In this document: positions 32,319 through 41,083 of the stretch, in pieces
How positions within the stretch are numbered: the stretch's first letter is position 1
How the letters are laid out: each line of letters opens with the position of its first letter
DNA from: Fidelibacterota bacterium
Lineage (GTDB): Bacteria > Fidelibacterota > Marinisomatia > Marinisomatales > CAZVFT01
NCBI GenBank assembly: GCA_014381485.1
Contig: JACNLN010000087.1
Span: 1-42,964, forward strand
Reading direction: 5' to 3'
DNA: 42,964 nucleotides
Made by a program: the position numbers and the translations under genes
The notes under the pieces: model-generated
Told to the model about the DNA's origin: nothing
Seen by the model: only the letters and a program-made list of their open reading frames with translations
Database searches by the model: none

Positions 32319-32777
32319 ATGCGACATCAAAAAAGAGGTAGAAAACTTGGTCGGACGGCGAGTCACAGGAAGGCACTACTGGCGAACCTTGCTTCGTCAT
32401 TGATTGAACATAAGCGAATTGTGACAACCGATGCAAAAGCGAAAGAAACACGTAAATTTATCGAGCCCATAATTACCAAAGCAAAAAAAGGGGATATTCA
32501 CTCTCGAAGAATGGTATTAAGGAAAATCCCCCGGAAGAATATCGTTAAGATCCTCTTTGAAGAAATTGCTCCAAAATATACCGACAGACCCGGGGGGTAT
32601 ACCAGAATTGTGAAATTGGGCTTTCGTGATAACGATTCTGCTCCTGTTTCTTTACTCGAGCTTGTAGATTTTGAAGTTAAAAGCAGGAAGAGCGAAGAAT
32701 CCAAAAAAACTAAAAAATCAAAGAAAAAGGCAACTAAAGCCGAATCTGTCGAGGATACTCAAACAGTCGAATCTTAA
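32319..32777 (+). CDS. rplQ: 50S ribosomal protein L17
   Basis: L17 lies near the tunnel exit. The 152 residues begin MRHQKRGRKLGRTASHRKALLANL, with GGYTRIVKLGFRDNDSAPVSLLEL in the second half. A Lys/Ser/Glu-rich tail of about 30 residues (ESKKTKKSKKKATKAES) extends the C terminus beyond the usual 115-120 residues. It ends the ribosomal run. No terminator hairpin is visible before the next gene, 18 nt downstream. Confidence 0.97.
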   Translation: MRHQKRGRKLGRTASHRKALLANLASSLIEHKRIVTTDAKAKETRKFIEPIITKAKKGDIHSRRMVLRKIPRKNIVKILFEEIAPKYTDRPGGYTRIVKLGFRDNDSAPVSLLELVDFEVKSRKSEESKKTKKSKKKATKAESVEDTQTVES

Positions 32778-32795
32778 GCTGGAATAAGAACGTAT

Positions 32796-33959
32796 ATGGA
32801 TAGGATTAATAAGGCAGCATATTTCGTTGCCTTTTTTATTATACTTCAACTGCGACTTTTTGCTGGGGAAAATGACCGGCACTTTTCCTTCCGATCTATC
32901 TGGATTGTTCGTTCGTCAATGATTTCGGAAGAAGAAATTGACAAAGCTCTGATATTTGCAAAAAAGAATCAATTTAACCATGTGTTTGTGCAGGTAAGGG
33001 GTCGTGGAGATGCTTTTTACAAAAGTAGTATAGTTCCCAGAACGTACTTAGTTCGTAATCTACTGTTTGATCCACTCTCCTATGCGATTCAAAAGGGCCA
33101 CCAATTAGGTCTTCAAGTGCATGCCTGGATGAATGTGTATTTACTCTGGTCATCAATTCAAAACCCAATCTCACAAAAGCACCTCCTAATTCAGCATCCA
33201 GAATGGGTAGATAAAAGCCTGTTATCAGAATTAAAAACTGAAATAAATCCTGAATATCCTAATAATGGAAATGATTGTAAATATCTGTCTCCCCTGGTTC
33301 CTGAGAGTCAGACATATCTATTGACAGTTTTACAGGAAGTTTTAGAAAATTATAATTGCGATGGTCTTCATCTTGATTATGTACGATTTTGCGATATAGA
33401 ATATGGTTACAACTCTATAGGATGCGGGAAATTTGAGAATGAGCATGGTGTCGATCCTCTTGAATTATTCACAAAGGGAAATCAAACATTATCTGGGACA
33501 AAACTTGATCATTTTCGAAACTTGTGGAACCAATACCGAAGAGATGCTGTGACTGATCTTATAAGGCAATGTGGTAATTTAGTATTGTCTATCAAACCAT
33601 CATGCATATTGTCGGTAGCTGTTAAGCCAGATCTTGAGGAGGCAAAAAAGCGATATTATCAGGAATGGGACCGATGGCTCGCTGAAGGATTGGTTGATTA
33701 TGTGGTACCGATGAACTATGATCCCTCATTGCGGAAGTTTGCCCATAACATTGATATCATTCATGATAATATTCCCTCTAAGTACTTACCCGGAATTGTT
33801 ATGGGAATTGCCACTTATAATCAAGATGCTCTCGATGCTCGGGATAAAGTGAGATATACAAAAGTTACAGGTTTTTCTGGGATATCGGTTTTTTCCTATG
33901 ATTCCCACAAAAATAATCTCGATTTTTTTACTCCTGTTATCATTGATATAAACCAATAA
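32796..33959 (+). CDS. secreted GHL10-type glycosidase-like protein
   Basis: The 387-residue protein begins with a signal-like hydrophobic segment (about 8-23), suggesting export. The rest fits the GHL10/YngK family of TIM-barrel glycoside-hydrolase-like proteins: VQVRGRGDAFY (65-75), VHAWMN (108-113), DGLHLDYVRF (189-198, with the likely catalytic acidic residue) and VPMNYD (304-309). Family members are thought to act on polysaccharide or peptidoglycan, but the substrate is not established here. It begins 18 nt after rplQ with no terminator between, so it may be read from the ribosomal operon. A 141-nt gap follows. Confidence 0.8.
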   Translation: MDRINKAAYFVAFFIILQLRLFAGENDRHFSFRSIWIVRSSMISEEEIDKALIFAKKNQFNHVFVQVRGRGDAFYKSSIVPRTYLVRNLLFDPLSYAIQKGHQLGLQVHAWMNVYLLWSSIQNPISQKHLLIQHPEWVDKSLLSELKTEINPEYPNNGNDCKYLSPLVPESQTYLLTVLQEVLENYNCDGLHLDYVRFCDIEYGYNSIGCGKFENEHGVDPLELFTKGNQTLSGTKLDHFRNLWNQYRRDAVTDLIRQCGNLVLSIKPSCILSVAVKPDLEEAKKRYYQEWDRWLAEGLVDYVVPMNYDPSLRKFAHNIDIIHDNIPSKYLPGIVMGIATYNQDALDARDKVRYTKVTGFSGISVFSYDSHKNNLDFFTPVIIDINQ

Positions 33960-34100
33960 CTCTTGCAAGATTCTGGATTATGTCCTGTTGTGTAATCAGA
34001 CACAAATTAAATTATTTCTCACACTGAGGAACTACTATAAGTAACTGTTTCATATTGTATAGTTAAAACGAAAATTGTACTTTTGTGAAGGTGTTATTTA

Positions 34101-34928
34101 ATGCCAATGAAGAGTGATATCGCAAAAAGAATAGTTGTTATTATCCTGGGAGTTCCTGGGATTATTCTCCTTTTATGGAAGGGTGGAATCTGGTTTGCAG
34201 CTCTTATTACTCTCGCGATGCTTCTTGCCCTCCGTGAATTTTACCTGATTAGTGCTAAAAAAGGTGCATCCCCATTATTGTGGGTTGGGTGGGTTGTTAC
34301 GCTTCTCGTTGCTTGGATGTATTATGGTGGAGTACCATCGGGTAACTCCTTGATCTTTTATAATATTTTTATTGTTGGATTTATTTTGACGATAGAGCTT
34401 TTTCGTAACAAACCCAATCCAACACGGAATATTTCTATCACCATTTTTGGTATTGTGTACATTTCTCTCTTTTTAGGTTCGTTAATTGCATTACGCAACT
34501 GGGATGATATGACAGGATTCCACCTGACATGGGGCGTCTTTATATCTGTCTGGATATGCGATACCACCGCTTATCTCGCAGGGAAAAAATGGGGTAAGAA
34601 AAAGATGATGGAGCGGGTAAGTCCTAATAAAACCGTTGTTGGATGTGTGGCAGGCATGTTTGGGGCAGCAATAACGTATGTGATAATGTACACTTCCGGA
34701 TTTTTAGGTAACCTCTTTGATTGGGGAGATATAATTGTGTTCGCGGTTATATCTGGAATATTTGGACAAATGGGTGACTTTGTGCAATCTTTGATAAAGC
34801 GAGATATGGAAGTGAAAGATTCAGGGAAGTTCTTATTGGGGCACGGCGGTGTTTTTGATCGTTTTGATTCCCTGTTTTTTGCAGCACCGTTGACCTATAT
34901 TTATCTCCAACTTTTTGTACCGTATTAG
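34101..34928 (+). CDS. cdsA: phosphatidate cytidylyltransferase
   Basis: CdsA makes CDP-diacylglycerol from phosphatidate and CTP in the membrane, the branch point of phospholipid synthesis. The 275 residues have about eight hydrophobic spans. The family signature is at the C-terminal side: GQMGDFVQSLIKRDMEVKDSG with LLGHGGVFDRFDS following (222-257), including the metal-binding acidic residues. A CDTTAYLAGKKWGKKK motif lies at 153-168. It follows a 141-nt noncoding gap, so it probably starts a new transcript. Confidence 0.95.
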   Translation: MPMKSDIAKRIVVIILGVPGIILLLWKGGIWFAALITLAMLLALREFYLISAKKGASPLLWVGWVVTLLVAWMYYGGVPSGNSLIFYNIFIVGFILTIELFRNKPNPTRNISITIFGIVYISLFLGSLIALRNWDDMTGFHLTWGVFISVWICDTTAYLAGKKWGKKKMMERVSPNKTVVGCVAGMFGAAITYVIMYTSGFLGNLFDWGDIIVFAVISGIFGQMGDFVQSLIKRDMEVKDSGKFLLGHGGVFDRFDSLFFAAPLTYIYLQLFVPY

Positions 34929-34969
34929 TTACATTCAAATAGATGATATTTATTCAATAAAGTAGTTTT

Positions 34970-35404
34970 ATGACCGGGATTGATAATAAAGATAACAAAT
35001 TTTTATGGAAGGCATATCCTGCCCTTGAGCGTAAATTTGCATTTATTTCTACAACACTCGTGATTATCGCTATTTCAATCTTACTTTACATATCCTTTCA
35101 AAGTCTTTTCTGGAGTGTCTTTTCCGTAGTGATTCTAATTATTTCTTTAAACAGATTCTACTTTCCAAGTGTGTATTCCATTGATTCTCAGGAAATCATA
35201 GCTAAATATTTTTTCCGTAAACAGCGATACCTCTGGAAAAATATCCGTAGATTTAATTACACGAAATATGGTGGATATCTATCTGGTAGGAAACAACCTT
35301 CACGGTTGGATGCATTTCGCGGTATGCATATTTTATTTGGCTCTCATCGAGATGATATCATATCTAAAATTCAAACTTACTTAAATAAATCTGATACACA
35401 TTGA
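34970..35404 (+). CDS. two-span membrane protein with PH-like domain
   Basis: This 144-residue protein of unknown function has two adjacent hydrophobic spans (about 23-41 and 44-62). A soluble C-terminal part follows, with the pattern YSIDSQEIIAKYFFRKQRYLWKNIRRF, reminiscent of bacterial PH domains (bPH type). It lies 41 nt after cdsA. Its end overlaps the next gene by 4 nt (TTGA), so it is probably the first gene of the MutL-like operon. Confidence 0.7.
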   Translation: MTGIDNKDNKFLWKAYPALERKFAFISTTLVIIAISILLYISFQSLFWSVFSVVILIISLNRFYFPSVYSIDSQEIIAKYFFRKQRYLWKNIRRFNYTKYGGYLSGRKQPSRLDAFRGMHILFGSHRDDIISKIQTYLNKSDTH

Positions 35405-35790
35405 GCTGGTTAAAACACGCATTTGCTGTTGATGAAGTTGGTTCAGTACAACCTACTGAGACGCAGAAAGTTGTTGTTGATCGAGTATGTCAAGAAATTG
35501 CGAGAAGACATCTCACGACTCCTGCGCTTCTTTTTCTTGAGACATTTCGTCCCCTGAATTTTATTGGGGCACAAGCGATGCATTTTTTCCATCCGATTGT
35601 TTCAGCTATTCTAAGTGGTGATGGTTACAGGCATTTTGCGGAGTTTCTTGAGAAAAGGGGAAGTGTTGATTATTTCTGTGAAAGAATTGAATACTTTGAA
35701 GAACAATATTCCAAACAGAAATCAACTGGTGGAAGGAGTGATAACAACCCAAAAAACGAAACTTCAGATATTAATGGCCATGTTCTATGA
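35401..35790 (+). CDS. conserved-looking hypothetical protein next to MutL-like gene
   Basis: I do not recognise this 129-residue protein with certainty. The N-terminal half is helical, with a hydrophobic, probably amphipathic segment LLFLETFRPLNFIGAQAMHFF (within about 43-63), and the C-terminal tail is polar and low-complexity. The start is TTG 35401, overlapping the previous gene by 4 nt. The nested-palindrome element begins 30 nt after its stop. Confidence 0.65.
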   Translation: MSWLKHAFAVDEVGSVQPTETQKVVVDRVCQEIARRHLTTPALLFLETFRPLNFIGAQAMHFFHPIVSAILSGDGYRHFAEFLEKRGSVDYFCERIEYFEEQYSKQKSTGGRSDNNPKNETSDINGHVL

Positions 35791-35819
35791 AACAATTGAA
35801 TAAACACGAAAATCATGTC

Positions 35820-36005
35820 ATAGCCCCGTCCTTTAGGGCGGGGTTGAGAAATGTGAACATATATTATGACGCCGTTTCCGCATGTCCCGACAAGTCGGGA
35901 GCGGACAGGCACGGCGTTATTTACGAAAGAGCTTGTCTAATAAAGGGCGTGAACGCCCTGTCTTGTTATTGCGATTTTATTCCCCGCCCTAAAGGACGGG
36001 GCTAT
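35820..36005. mobile_element. 186-bp nested-palindrome element (MITE/REP-like)
   Basis: Perfect 24-bp inverted terminal repeats lie at 35820-35843 and 35982-36005. Each can also fold on itself (CCCCGTCC/GGGCGGGG around TTTA). Inside are an outer arm pair ACGCCGT/ACGGCGT, then TCCGC/GCGGA, then TCCCGAC/GTCGGGA (35885-35900), and a separate perfect hairpin AGGGCGT-GA-ACGCCCT (35944-35959). No transposase gene and no target duplication are seen. This suggests a non-autonomous, REP- or IS200/IS605-related element, or a structured RNA. Confidence 0.6.
35885..35900. repeat. TCCCGAC palindrome, copy inside the element
   Basis: TCCCGACAAGTCGGGA has the same 7-nt arms as the palindrome at 381-396 and differs only in its two central bases. 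It forms the innermost stem of the large cruciform in the 35820-36005 element. Confidence 0.6.
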
Positions 36006-36109
36006 AGATATATTCAATCAGTCAGAAGCCGGATAGGAACTGATATAAATTGTGATACATCAACGTTAATTTTCCTGATTAATTATTCAGATTCAGAAAT
36101 GAAATAGAA

Positions 36110-39100
36110 ATGTTGAAACGAAGTGTAAATCCCGCAACGGCGGGGAAAATAATCGATCCTGAAAAGATTAATGTTATTCTCGCTACTGATTGTGGAAGTA
36201 CAACCACAAAAGCGATATTAGTACAAAAAATAGATGGTCACTACCGCCAGACTCATCGGGGAGAAGCTCCATCCACAGTAGAGGAGCCTTTTGCTGATGT
36301 TACAGTTGGTGTGATAAATTCGGTGACTGAGGTAACAGAGTTAGCTGGACGAAGACTGATTGATGACAATGGTAAGATTATCCAACCAGCTACAGAGAAT
36401 GAAGGATGTGATCTCTATATTTCCACATCCAGTGCTGGTGGTGGACTTCAGATGATGGTGGCAGGTGTGATTCGAGAGATGACGGCTGCCAGTGCAAAGC
36501 GAGCGGCTCTTGGTGCTGGTGCCATCGTTATGGATATTATTGCCTCCAATGACAGGCGGAAACCGCACGAGCAGATTCAACGAATTCGCGACTTACGTCC
36601 CGATATGATGCTGCTGTCCGGGGGTACCGATGGCGGAACAACTACTCACGTTGTTAAAATCGCAGAACTTGTAGCGCCGGCAAAACCGCAACCAAGATTT
36701 GGTGCACAATATCAACTTCCTATTATTTATGCAGGAAACAGGGATGCCATTCAAAATATCGAAGGACTGTTTCAAAATGAAGAATTTGATCTGTCAATCG
36801 TTGATAATTTGCGACCTGTATTAGAAATGGAAAATCTTAGTCCCGCCCGGGATGCTATTCACGATCTCTTTCTCGAACACGTTATGGCACACGCACCCGG
36901 TTACAATAAATTGATGGATTGGACAGATGCTCCAATTATGCCCACACCGGGAGCGGTTGGAAATATTCTCCAGACTATCGCTGAACAGCAGGGTATTAAC
37001 GTGGTGGGAGTTGACATAGGTGGAGCCACAACAGATATCTTCAGCATCTTCGATGGTACATTTAATCGGACTGTGAGTGCAAATCTTGGGATGAGCTATT
37101 CCATTTCGAACGTTTGTGCTGAGACAACTATGCCAAATATCCTCAGGTGGGTACATCTGGATATGGAAGAGCGGAGCGTTCGGAATCGTGTGAAAAACAA
37201 GATGATACGACCAACAACTATTCCACAGTCAATGGAAGCGTTAATTTTTGAACAGGCAGTAGCCCGCGAAGCACTCCGGTTGGCTTATGAACAGCATAAA
37301 GAATTTGCTACCACCTTGAAAGGTGTCCAGCGCCAGCGATCTGTGGGGGATACTTTCAGTCAGGAGATGGGTGGACTGACGATTGTTGATAATATGAAAC
37401 TGAACCTTCTTGTAGCGTCAGGAGGAGTTCTTTCCCACGCGCCAAGGATGCATCAAACTGCATTGCTTCTCATAGATGCCTTCCAGCCTGAAGGAGTGAC
37501 AACATTGGCAAAGGATAGTATTTTTATGATGCCACATCTTGGTGTGTTGGCACAGGTACATCCTCAGGCTGCTATGGAAGTTTTCGAAAAGGATTGTCTG
37601 ATCTACCTCGGAACAGTTATTGCTCCAGCGGGTCGTACAAAAGCCGGTAAGTTGTGCTTTTCCTATAAAATTAGCGGTGAGACACTGAATGAATCCGGAG
37701 AAATCATATTTGGAGAGATGAAATTATTTCCTCTCGGTTTAGATGAAACAGCTGACATTATTATTGAACCACCTAAATCTTTTGATGTAGGAAATGGGCC
37801 TGGGAAACGATTAAAGAAACAGGTGCGTGGCGGTTTGGTAGGATTGATTCTCGATGGTCGCGGTCGTCCTCTGAATCTTCCCGAAGATCAATCGCAATCT
37901 AAAATCTCTGTCGGTCAATGGGTTGATGATATTGATCTGTATCCTGTTCAACAGGTGGAAGAAAGGGACGCTCCTCCTTCAATTTCTGTCGATACAGAAA
38001 AAACAGGAACAGCAAAAGAAATTGGACCTAAAAAGGCTCACGCTTATACTCCCGGACTCAAAGTTACTCATCGGACAACTATCCAGCGACGACGGGTTCT
38101 TCCTATTCCCGGGAAAGTCGTTGTAAAAGTTGGAGATATGATTGAGGCTCAGCAAGTGGTGGCGGAAACGTTTATGCCCGGTGACGTCATTCCCATAAAC
38201 CTCGCCAATTTACTCTCACTGCCACCGGGAGATGTCCCCGAATGTATGGTAGTCAAAGAAGGAGACAAAGTAGAAGTGGGAGATATCCTTGCCAGAACCA
38301 AAGGGATATTTGGATTTTTTAAGCATGAATTCAGGAGTAAAGATGCTGGCAAAGTTGAAACCATTTCGGAGGTGACGGGACAGGTAATACTCCGTGGTCC
38401 GGAGCATCCTGTTGATGTTCTGGCTTTTTATCCCGGAAAAATTGTAGAAGTGATTGAAAATCAAGGTGTAATCATCGAATCTGAAGTCACGTTTGTTCAG
38501 GGTATTTTCGGAATAGGGGGTGAAACTTTTGGTAAAATCAAGATGGCGTGTGAATCTCCTGATGAACAATTAACTGAGGATCATATCACTCCGGATATGA
38601 AAGGGTGTGTTATCGTTGGTGGTGCCAGAATGACTGCAAAAGCAATTAACAAAGCTGTGGAAGTGAAAGCTGCTGGCATTGTTTCTGGAGGTATTGATGA
38701 TCAGGATTTAAAGACATTTCTGGGATATGACCTGGGAGTGGCTATTACCGGTTCTGAAAATCTTGGAATAACTTTGATTATCACGGAAGGTTTTGGAAAT
38801 ATTGCTATGGCTGAACGAACATTTAATCTTCTCAAATCCAGAGAAGGGGGTGAGGTTTCCATAAATGGTGCGACACAGATTCGAGCAGGTGTCATAAGAC
38901 CTGTTATTGTTATTCCTGTGGATGAAACCGTTCTCCCTGCGGTAGATGAAAAGGATCATATATCCGGTCAATTGGAAATAGGATATCCCGTTCGAATTAT
39001 TCGCGATCCTTTCTTTGGAATTATCGGAAAAGTTCATAGTTTACCACCTGAGCCACAGGTACTTGAATCAGGTTCAAAAGCGCGTGTACTTAAAGTTTCA

Positions 39101-39178
39101 GTTGATTCAGGTTCGCCAATTACGATTCCAAGGGCTAACGTAGAACTCATTGAAGGAGAGGGAAAGAACGAATTGTGA
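36110..39178 (+). CDS. MutL-like ASKHA ATPase with large C-terminal extension
   Basis: Residues about 20-540 match the MutL/GlmL family (actin/Hsp70-fold ATPases linked to glutamate mutase). Phosphate-binding motifs are DCGSTTTKA (27-35) and GVDIGGATTDIF (300-311), with LLSGGTDGGTTTH (168-180) and VASGGVLSHAP (435-445). No mutase gene is nearby. Residues about 650-1022 form an extra part: a barrel-sandwich-like segment (PGKVVVKVGD, VVKEGDKVEVGDILA), a region with IVSGGIDDQDLKTFLG, and a KOW-like end (GYPVRIIRDPFFGIIGKV, 958-975). The protein has 1022 residues in total and overlaps the next gene by 4 nt (GTGA). Its role is inferred only: an ATP-driven partner of the adjacent membrane proteins. 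Confidence 0.8.
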   Translation: MLKRSVNPATAGKIIDPEKINVILATDCGSTTTKAILVQKIDGHYRQTHRGEAPSTVEEPFADVTVGVINSVTEVTELAGRRLIDDNGKIIQPATENEGCDLYISTSSAGGGLQMMVAGVIREMTAASAKRAALGAGAIVMDIIASNDRRKPHEQIQRIRDLRPDMMLLSGGTDGGTTTHVVKIAELVAPAKPQPRFGAQYQLPIIYAGNRDAIQNIEGLFQNEEFDLSIVDNLRPVLEMENLSPARDAIHDLFLEHVMAHAPGYNKLMDWTDAPIMPTPGAVGNILQTIAEQQGINVVGVDIGGATTDIFSIFDGTFNRTVSANLGMSYSISNVCAETTMPNILRWVHLDMEERSVRNRVKNKMIRPTTIPQSMEALIFEQAVAREALRLAYEQHKEFATTLKGVQRQRSVGDTFSQEMGGLTIVDNMKLNLLVASGGVLSHAPRMHQTALLLIDAFQPEGVTTLAKDSIFMMPHLGVLAQVHPQAAMEVFEKDCLIYLGTVIAPAGRTKAGKLCFSYKISGETLNESGEIIFGEMKLFPLGLDETADIIIEPPKSFDVGNGPGKRLKKQVRGGLVGLILDGRGRPLNLPEDQSQSKISVGQWVDDIDLYPVQQVEERDAPPSISVDTEKTGTAKEIGPKKAHAYTPGLKVTHRTTIQRRRVLPIPGKVVVKVGDMIEAQQVVAETFMPGDVIPINLANLLSLPPGDVPECMVVKEGDKVEVGDILARTKGIFGFFKHEFRSKDAGKVETISEVTGQVILRGPEHPVDVLAFYPGKIVEVIENQGVIIESEVTFVQGIFGIGGETFGKIKMACESPDEQLTEDHITPDMKGCVIVGGARMTAKAINKAVEVKAAGIVSGGIDDQDLKTFLGYDLGVAITGSENLGITLIITEGFGNIAMAERTFNLLKSREGGEVSINGATQIRAGVIRPVIVIPVDETVLPAVDEKDHISGQLEIGYPVRIIRDPFFGIIGKVHSLPPEPQVLESGSKARVLKVSVDSGSPITIPRANVELIEGEGKNEL

Positions 39179-40368
39179 GACGTTTTATTACATCTGTTTT
39201 TGTTTTTGGATTGATTATTATTAACAGTGCTTTTGGAGAGATTCCCTCTCCCGAACCTCCAGCTAATCTGATAGCCGAAGATCATCCCTGGGACCACGGA
39301 GATAAAATTGATTTATCCTGGGACTTATCTATTGATGATTCGAAACTTGTGGAATCTTATCGAATTTATTCTTCCACTTCATCTGAAGTTCCTTTTACTG
39401 TCGTTACCAATATCTCTTCCGGTGAAAATTCATTTATTGTTGAGAAGCTGAAACGAAACCAGGAGTACTTTTTCCAGGTGACTGCAGTGGGGTTAGATGG
39501 TCAGGAATCAACCCCTGCCAGAACGGAAATTGCAGTTGTACCCACAAGGCAGTGGTTCGATGGTAACCGATTTTCTCTGGCGATCATCACACTGATTTTT
39601 TGTGGGTCTGTTTTCTACTGGATTAATCACGCTCGAAAGGGACGACCGCTGAAAATTCGAAAGATAGCAGGATTAGAAGCGGTGGATGAAGCGGTGGGTC
39701 GTGCCACAGAGATGGGGCGTTCATGTCTCTTTATCGCTGGTATTCAAGATATGAATGAGATACAAACTATTGCAGGTATTACTGTTTTATCGAGAGTGGC
39801 TAAGACCGCTGCTGAGTTCGATGCCAGGGTGGAAGTTCCTACCAGCCGTTCACTTGTGATGACAGCAGCAAGAGAAACAGTTCAGGCATCCTATCTTGCA
39901 GCAGGCAGACCAGACGCTTATAACGAGGATAATATTTATTATGTTACTGATGAGCAATTTGGATATGTGGCTTATGTTCAGGGAATGATGGTCAGGGAAA
40001 AACCAGCAGCTTGCTTTTATATGGGTGCTTTTTTTGCAGAATCTCTGATTTTAGCTGAAACGGGGAATTCCATTGGTGCCATTCAGGTGGCTGGAACGGC
40101 TATGCCTGCCCAGCTCCCATTCTTTGTGGCTGCCTGCGATTACACATTGATTGGTGAGGAATTCTTTGCTGCATCGGCTTACCTTTCAGGAGAACCTGAT
40201 CAGCTTGGCAGCCTTAAGGGGCAGGATGTCGGAAAAGTTATCGTCATGGCTGGCATCATTATTGGAGTTACGATGTTAACGGTAGGTATGATTGCAGGCA
40301 TTGATACACCGTTTGGCAGCTGGTTAAATGATGCTGTAAGATTTTTACGAAGTGTTATACTAACCTAG
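39175..40368 (+). CDS. FN3-DUF6754 membrane protein
   Basis: The 397-residue protein has a signal-like segment (about 6-20) and a fibronectin type III domain (about 27-122; IDLSWDLS, SYRIYSST, EYFFQVTAVG). A membrane span (about 131-152) is followed by a globular domain (about 155-350) that I recognise as DUF6754 (GRSCLFIAGIQDM, FFAESLILAETG), and by a last span (about 352-376). The FN3 domain is probably outside and DUF6754 cytoplasmic. The start is GTG 39175, overlapping the MutL-like stop. Function is unknown. Confidence 0.8.
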   Translation: MRRFITSVFVFGLIIINSAFGEIPSPEPPANLIAEDHPWDHGDKIDLSWDLSIDDSKLVESYRIYSSTSSEVPFTVVTNISSGENSFIVEKLKRNQEYFFQVTAVGLDGQESTPARTEIAVVPTRQWFDGNRFSLAIITLIFCGSVFYWINHARKGRPLKIRKIAGLEAVDEAVGRATEMGRSCLFIAGIQDMNEIQTIAGITVLSRVAKTAAEFDARVEVPTSRSLVMTAARETVQASYLAAGRPDAYNEDNIYYVTDEQFGYVAYVQGMMVREKPAACFYMGAFFAESLILAETGNSIGAIQVAGTAMPAQLPFFVAACDYTLIGEEFFAASAYLSGEPDQLGSLKGQDVGKVIVMAGIIIGVTMLTVGMIAGIDTPFGSWLNDAVRFLRSVILT

Positions 40369-40381
40369 GAAAGTTATCTGA

Positions 40382-41080
40382 ATGAAACGGACTGTTCCAC
40401 TTATTATTACAGCACTTGGGGGATTTGTCCTTATTGTTGCCTATTTCATCCCTGCAACACAGAACTGGGGTGAAGTTGCAGCGATCTGGTTTGATATCCT
40501 TGCATCCATTGCTTTCGTACTCGGAGGTGGTAATCTCATTAGAATTCATTTAAAGAAGGTTTCTAACAAAGGTGCAGGGTGGGGATACTCCCTCATCACT
40601 ATTGTTGCTTTTCTTGCAACACTGGTTGTGGGATTGGGGAAGATTGGAGTCCATCCAAGTGCGTTATACCCGAATTTTCCTCTTTCGGGGGAATACAGAG
40701 AGCTGGGGAGTCCTTTCTGGTGGCTCTATGAGTATGCGTTCAAACCACTCACGGCGACAATGTTTGCCATGCTTGCATTCTACATAGCCTCAGCTGCTTT
40801 TCGTGCTTTCAGGGCAAAAAATATTGAAGCAATACTCCTTCTTAGTACAGCATTCATCATCCTGTTAGGCAGGACTTTTGCCGGAGTTTTTCTTACTTCC
40901 TGGATGCCCGATTTCTTGAGTGGTCTGCGAATTGAAAATCTAACCATTTACATTATGAGTGTATTTAATACCGCAGGAAATAGAGCAATCATGATCGGCA
41001 TTGCTTTGGGAATAGCATCTACTTCTCTAAAAGTTTTACTGGGAGTTGACAGGTCCTATCTGGGAACTGGAGAAAAGTAA
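40382..41080 (+). CDS. six-span integral membrane protein
   Basis: I do not recognise this 232-residue protein. Hydrophobic segments at about 4-22, 28-47, 65-84, 115-140, 148-170 and 200-220 suggest six spans with short loops. There is no catalytic motif I can name. It lies 13 nt after the DUF6754 gene and 3 nt before the next, so it is part of the same operon and probably a subunit of a membrane complex. Confidence 0.75.
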   Translation: MKRTVPLIITALGGFVLIVAYFIPATQNWGEVAAIWFDILASIAFVLGGGNLIRIHLKKVSNKGAGWGYSLITIVAFLATLVVGLGKIGVHPSALYPNFPLSGEYRELGSPFWWLYEYAFKPLTATMFAMLAFYIASAAFRAFRAKNIEAILLLSTAFIILLGRTFAGVFLTSWMPDFLSGLRIENLTIYIMSVFNTAGNRAIMIGIALGIASTSLKVLLGVDRSYLGTGEK

Positions 41081-41083
41081 TTT

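Larger units (their letters stand above)
35791..36109. other. intergenic region holding the nested-palindrome element
   Basis: This is 319 bp without a credible gene. The left 215 bp are occupied by the inverted-repeat element (35820-36005). The remaining 104 bp before the MutL-like ATG are AT-rich with no clear Shine-Dalgarno and no convincing promoter. A reading frame runs through it (35787-36107), but its sequence is a by-product of the palindromes. Confidence 0.6.

Noticed and set aside
33960..34100. Terminator after the GHL10-type gene (TTGTGT/ACACAA at 33988-34005) or promoter for cdsA
   Set aside because: The stem is A/T-rich with no clear T-run, and no pair of promoter hexamers with good spacing stands out.
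35787..36107. 106-aa reading frame after the 129-aa gene, with an ATGA overlap
   Set aside because: Most of it is the translation of the palindromic element (for example PRPKGRGY). The overlap looks like coupling, but the sequence is explained by the repeat.
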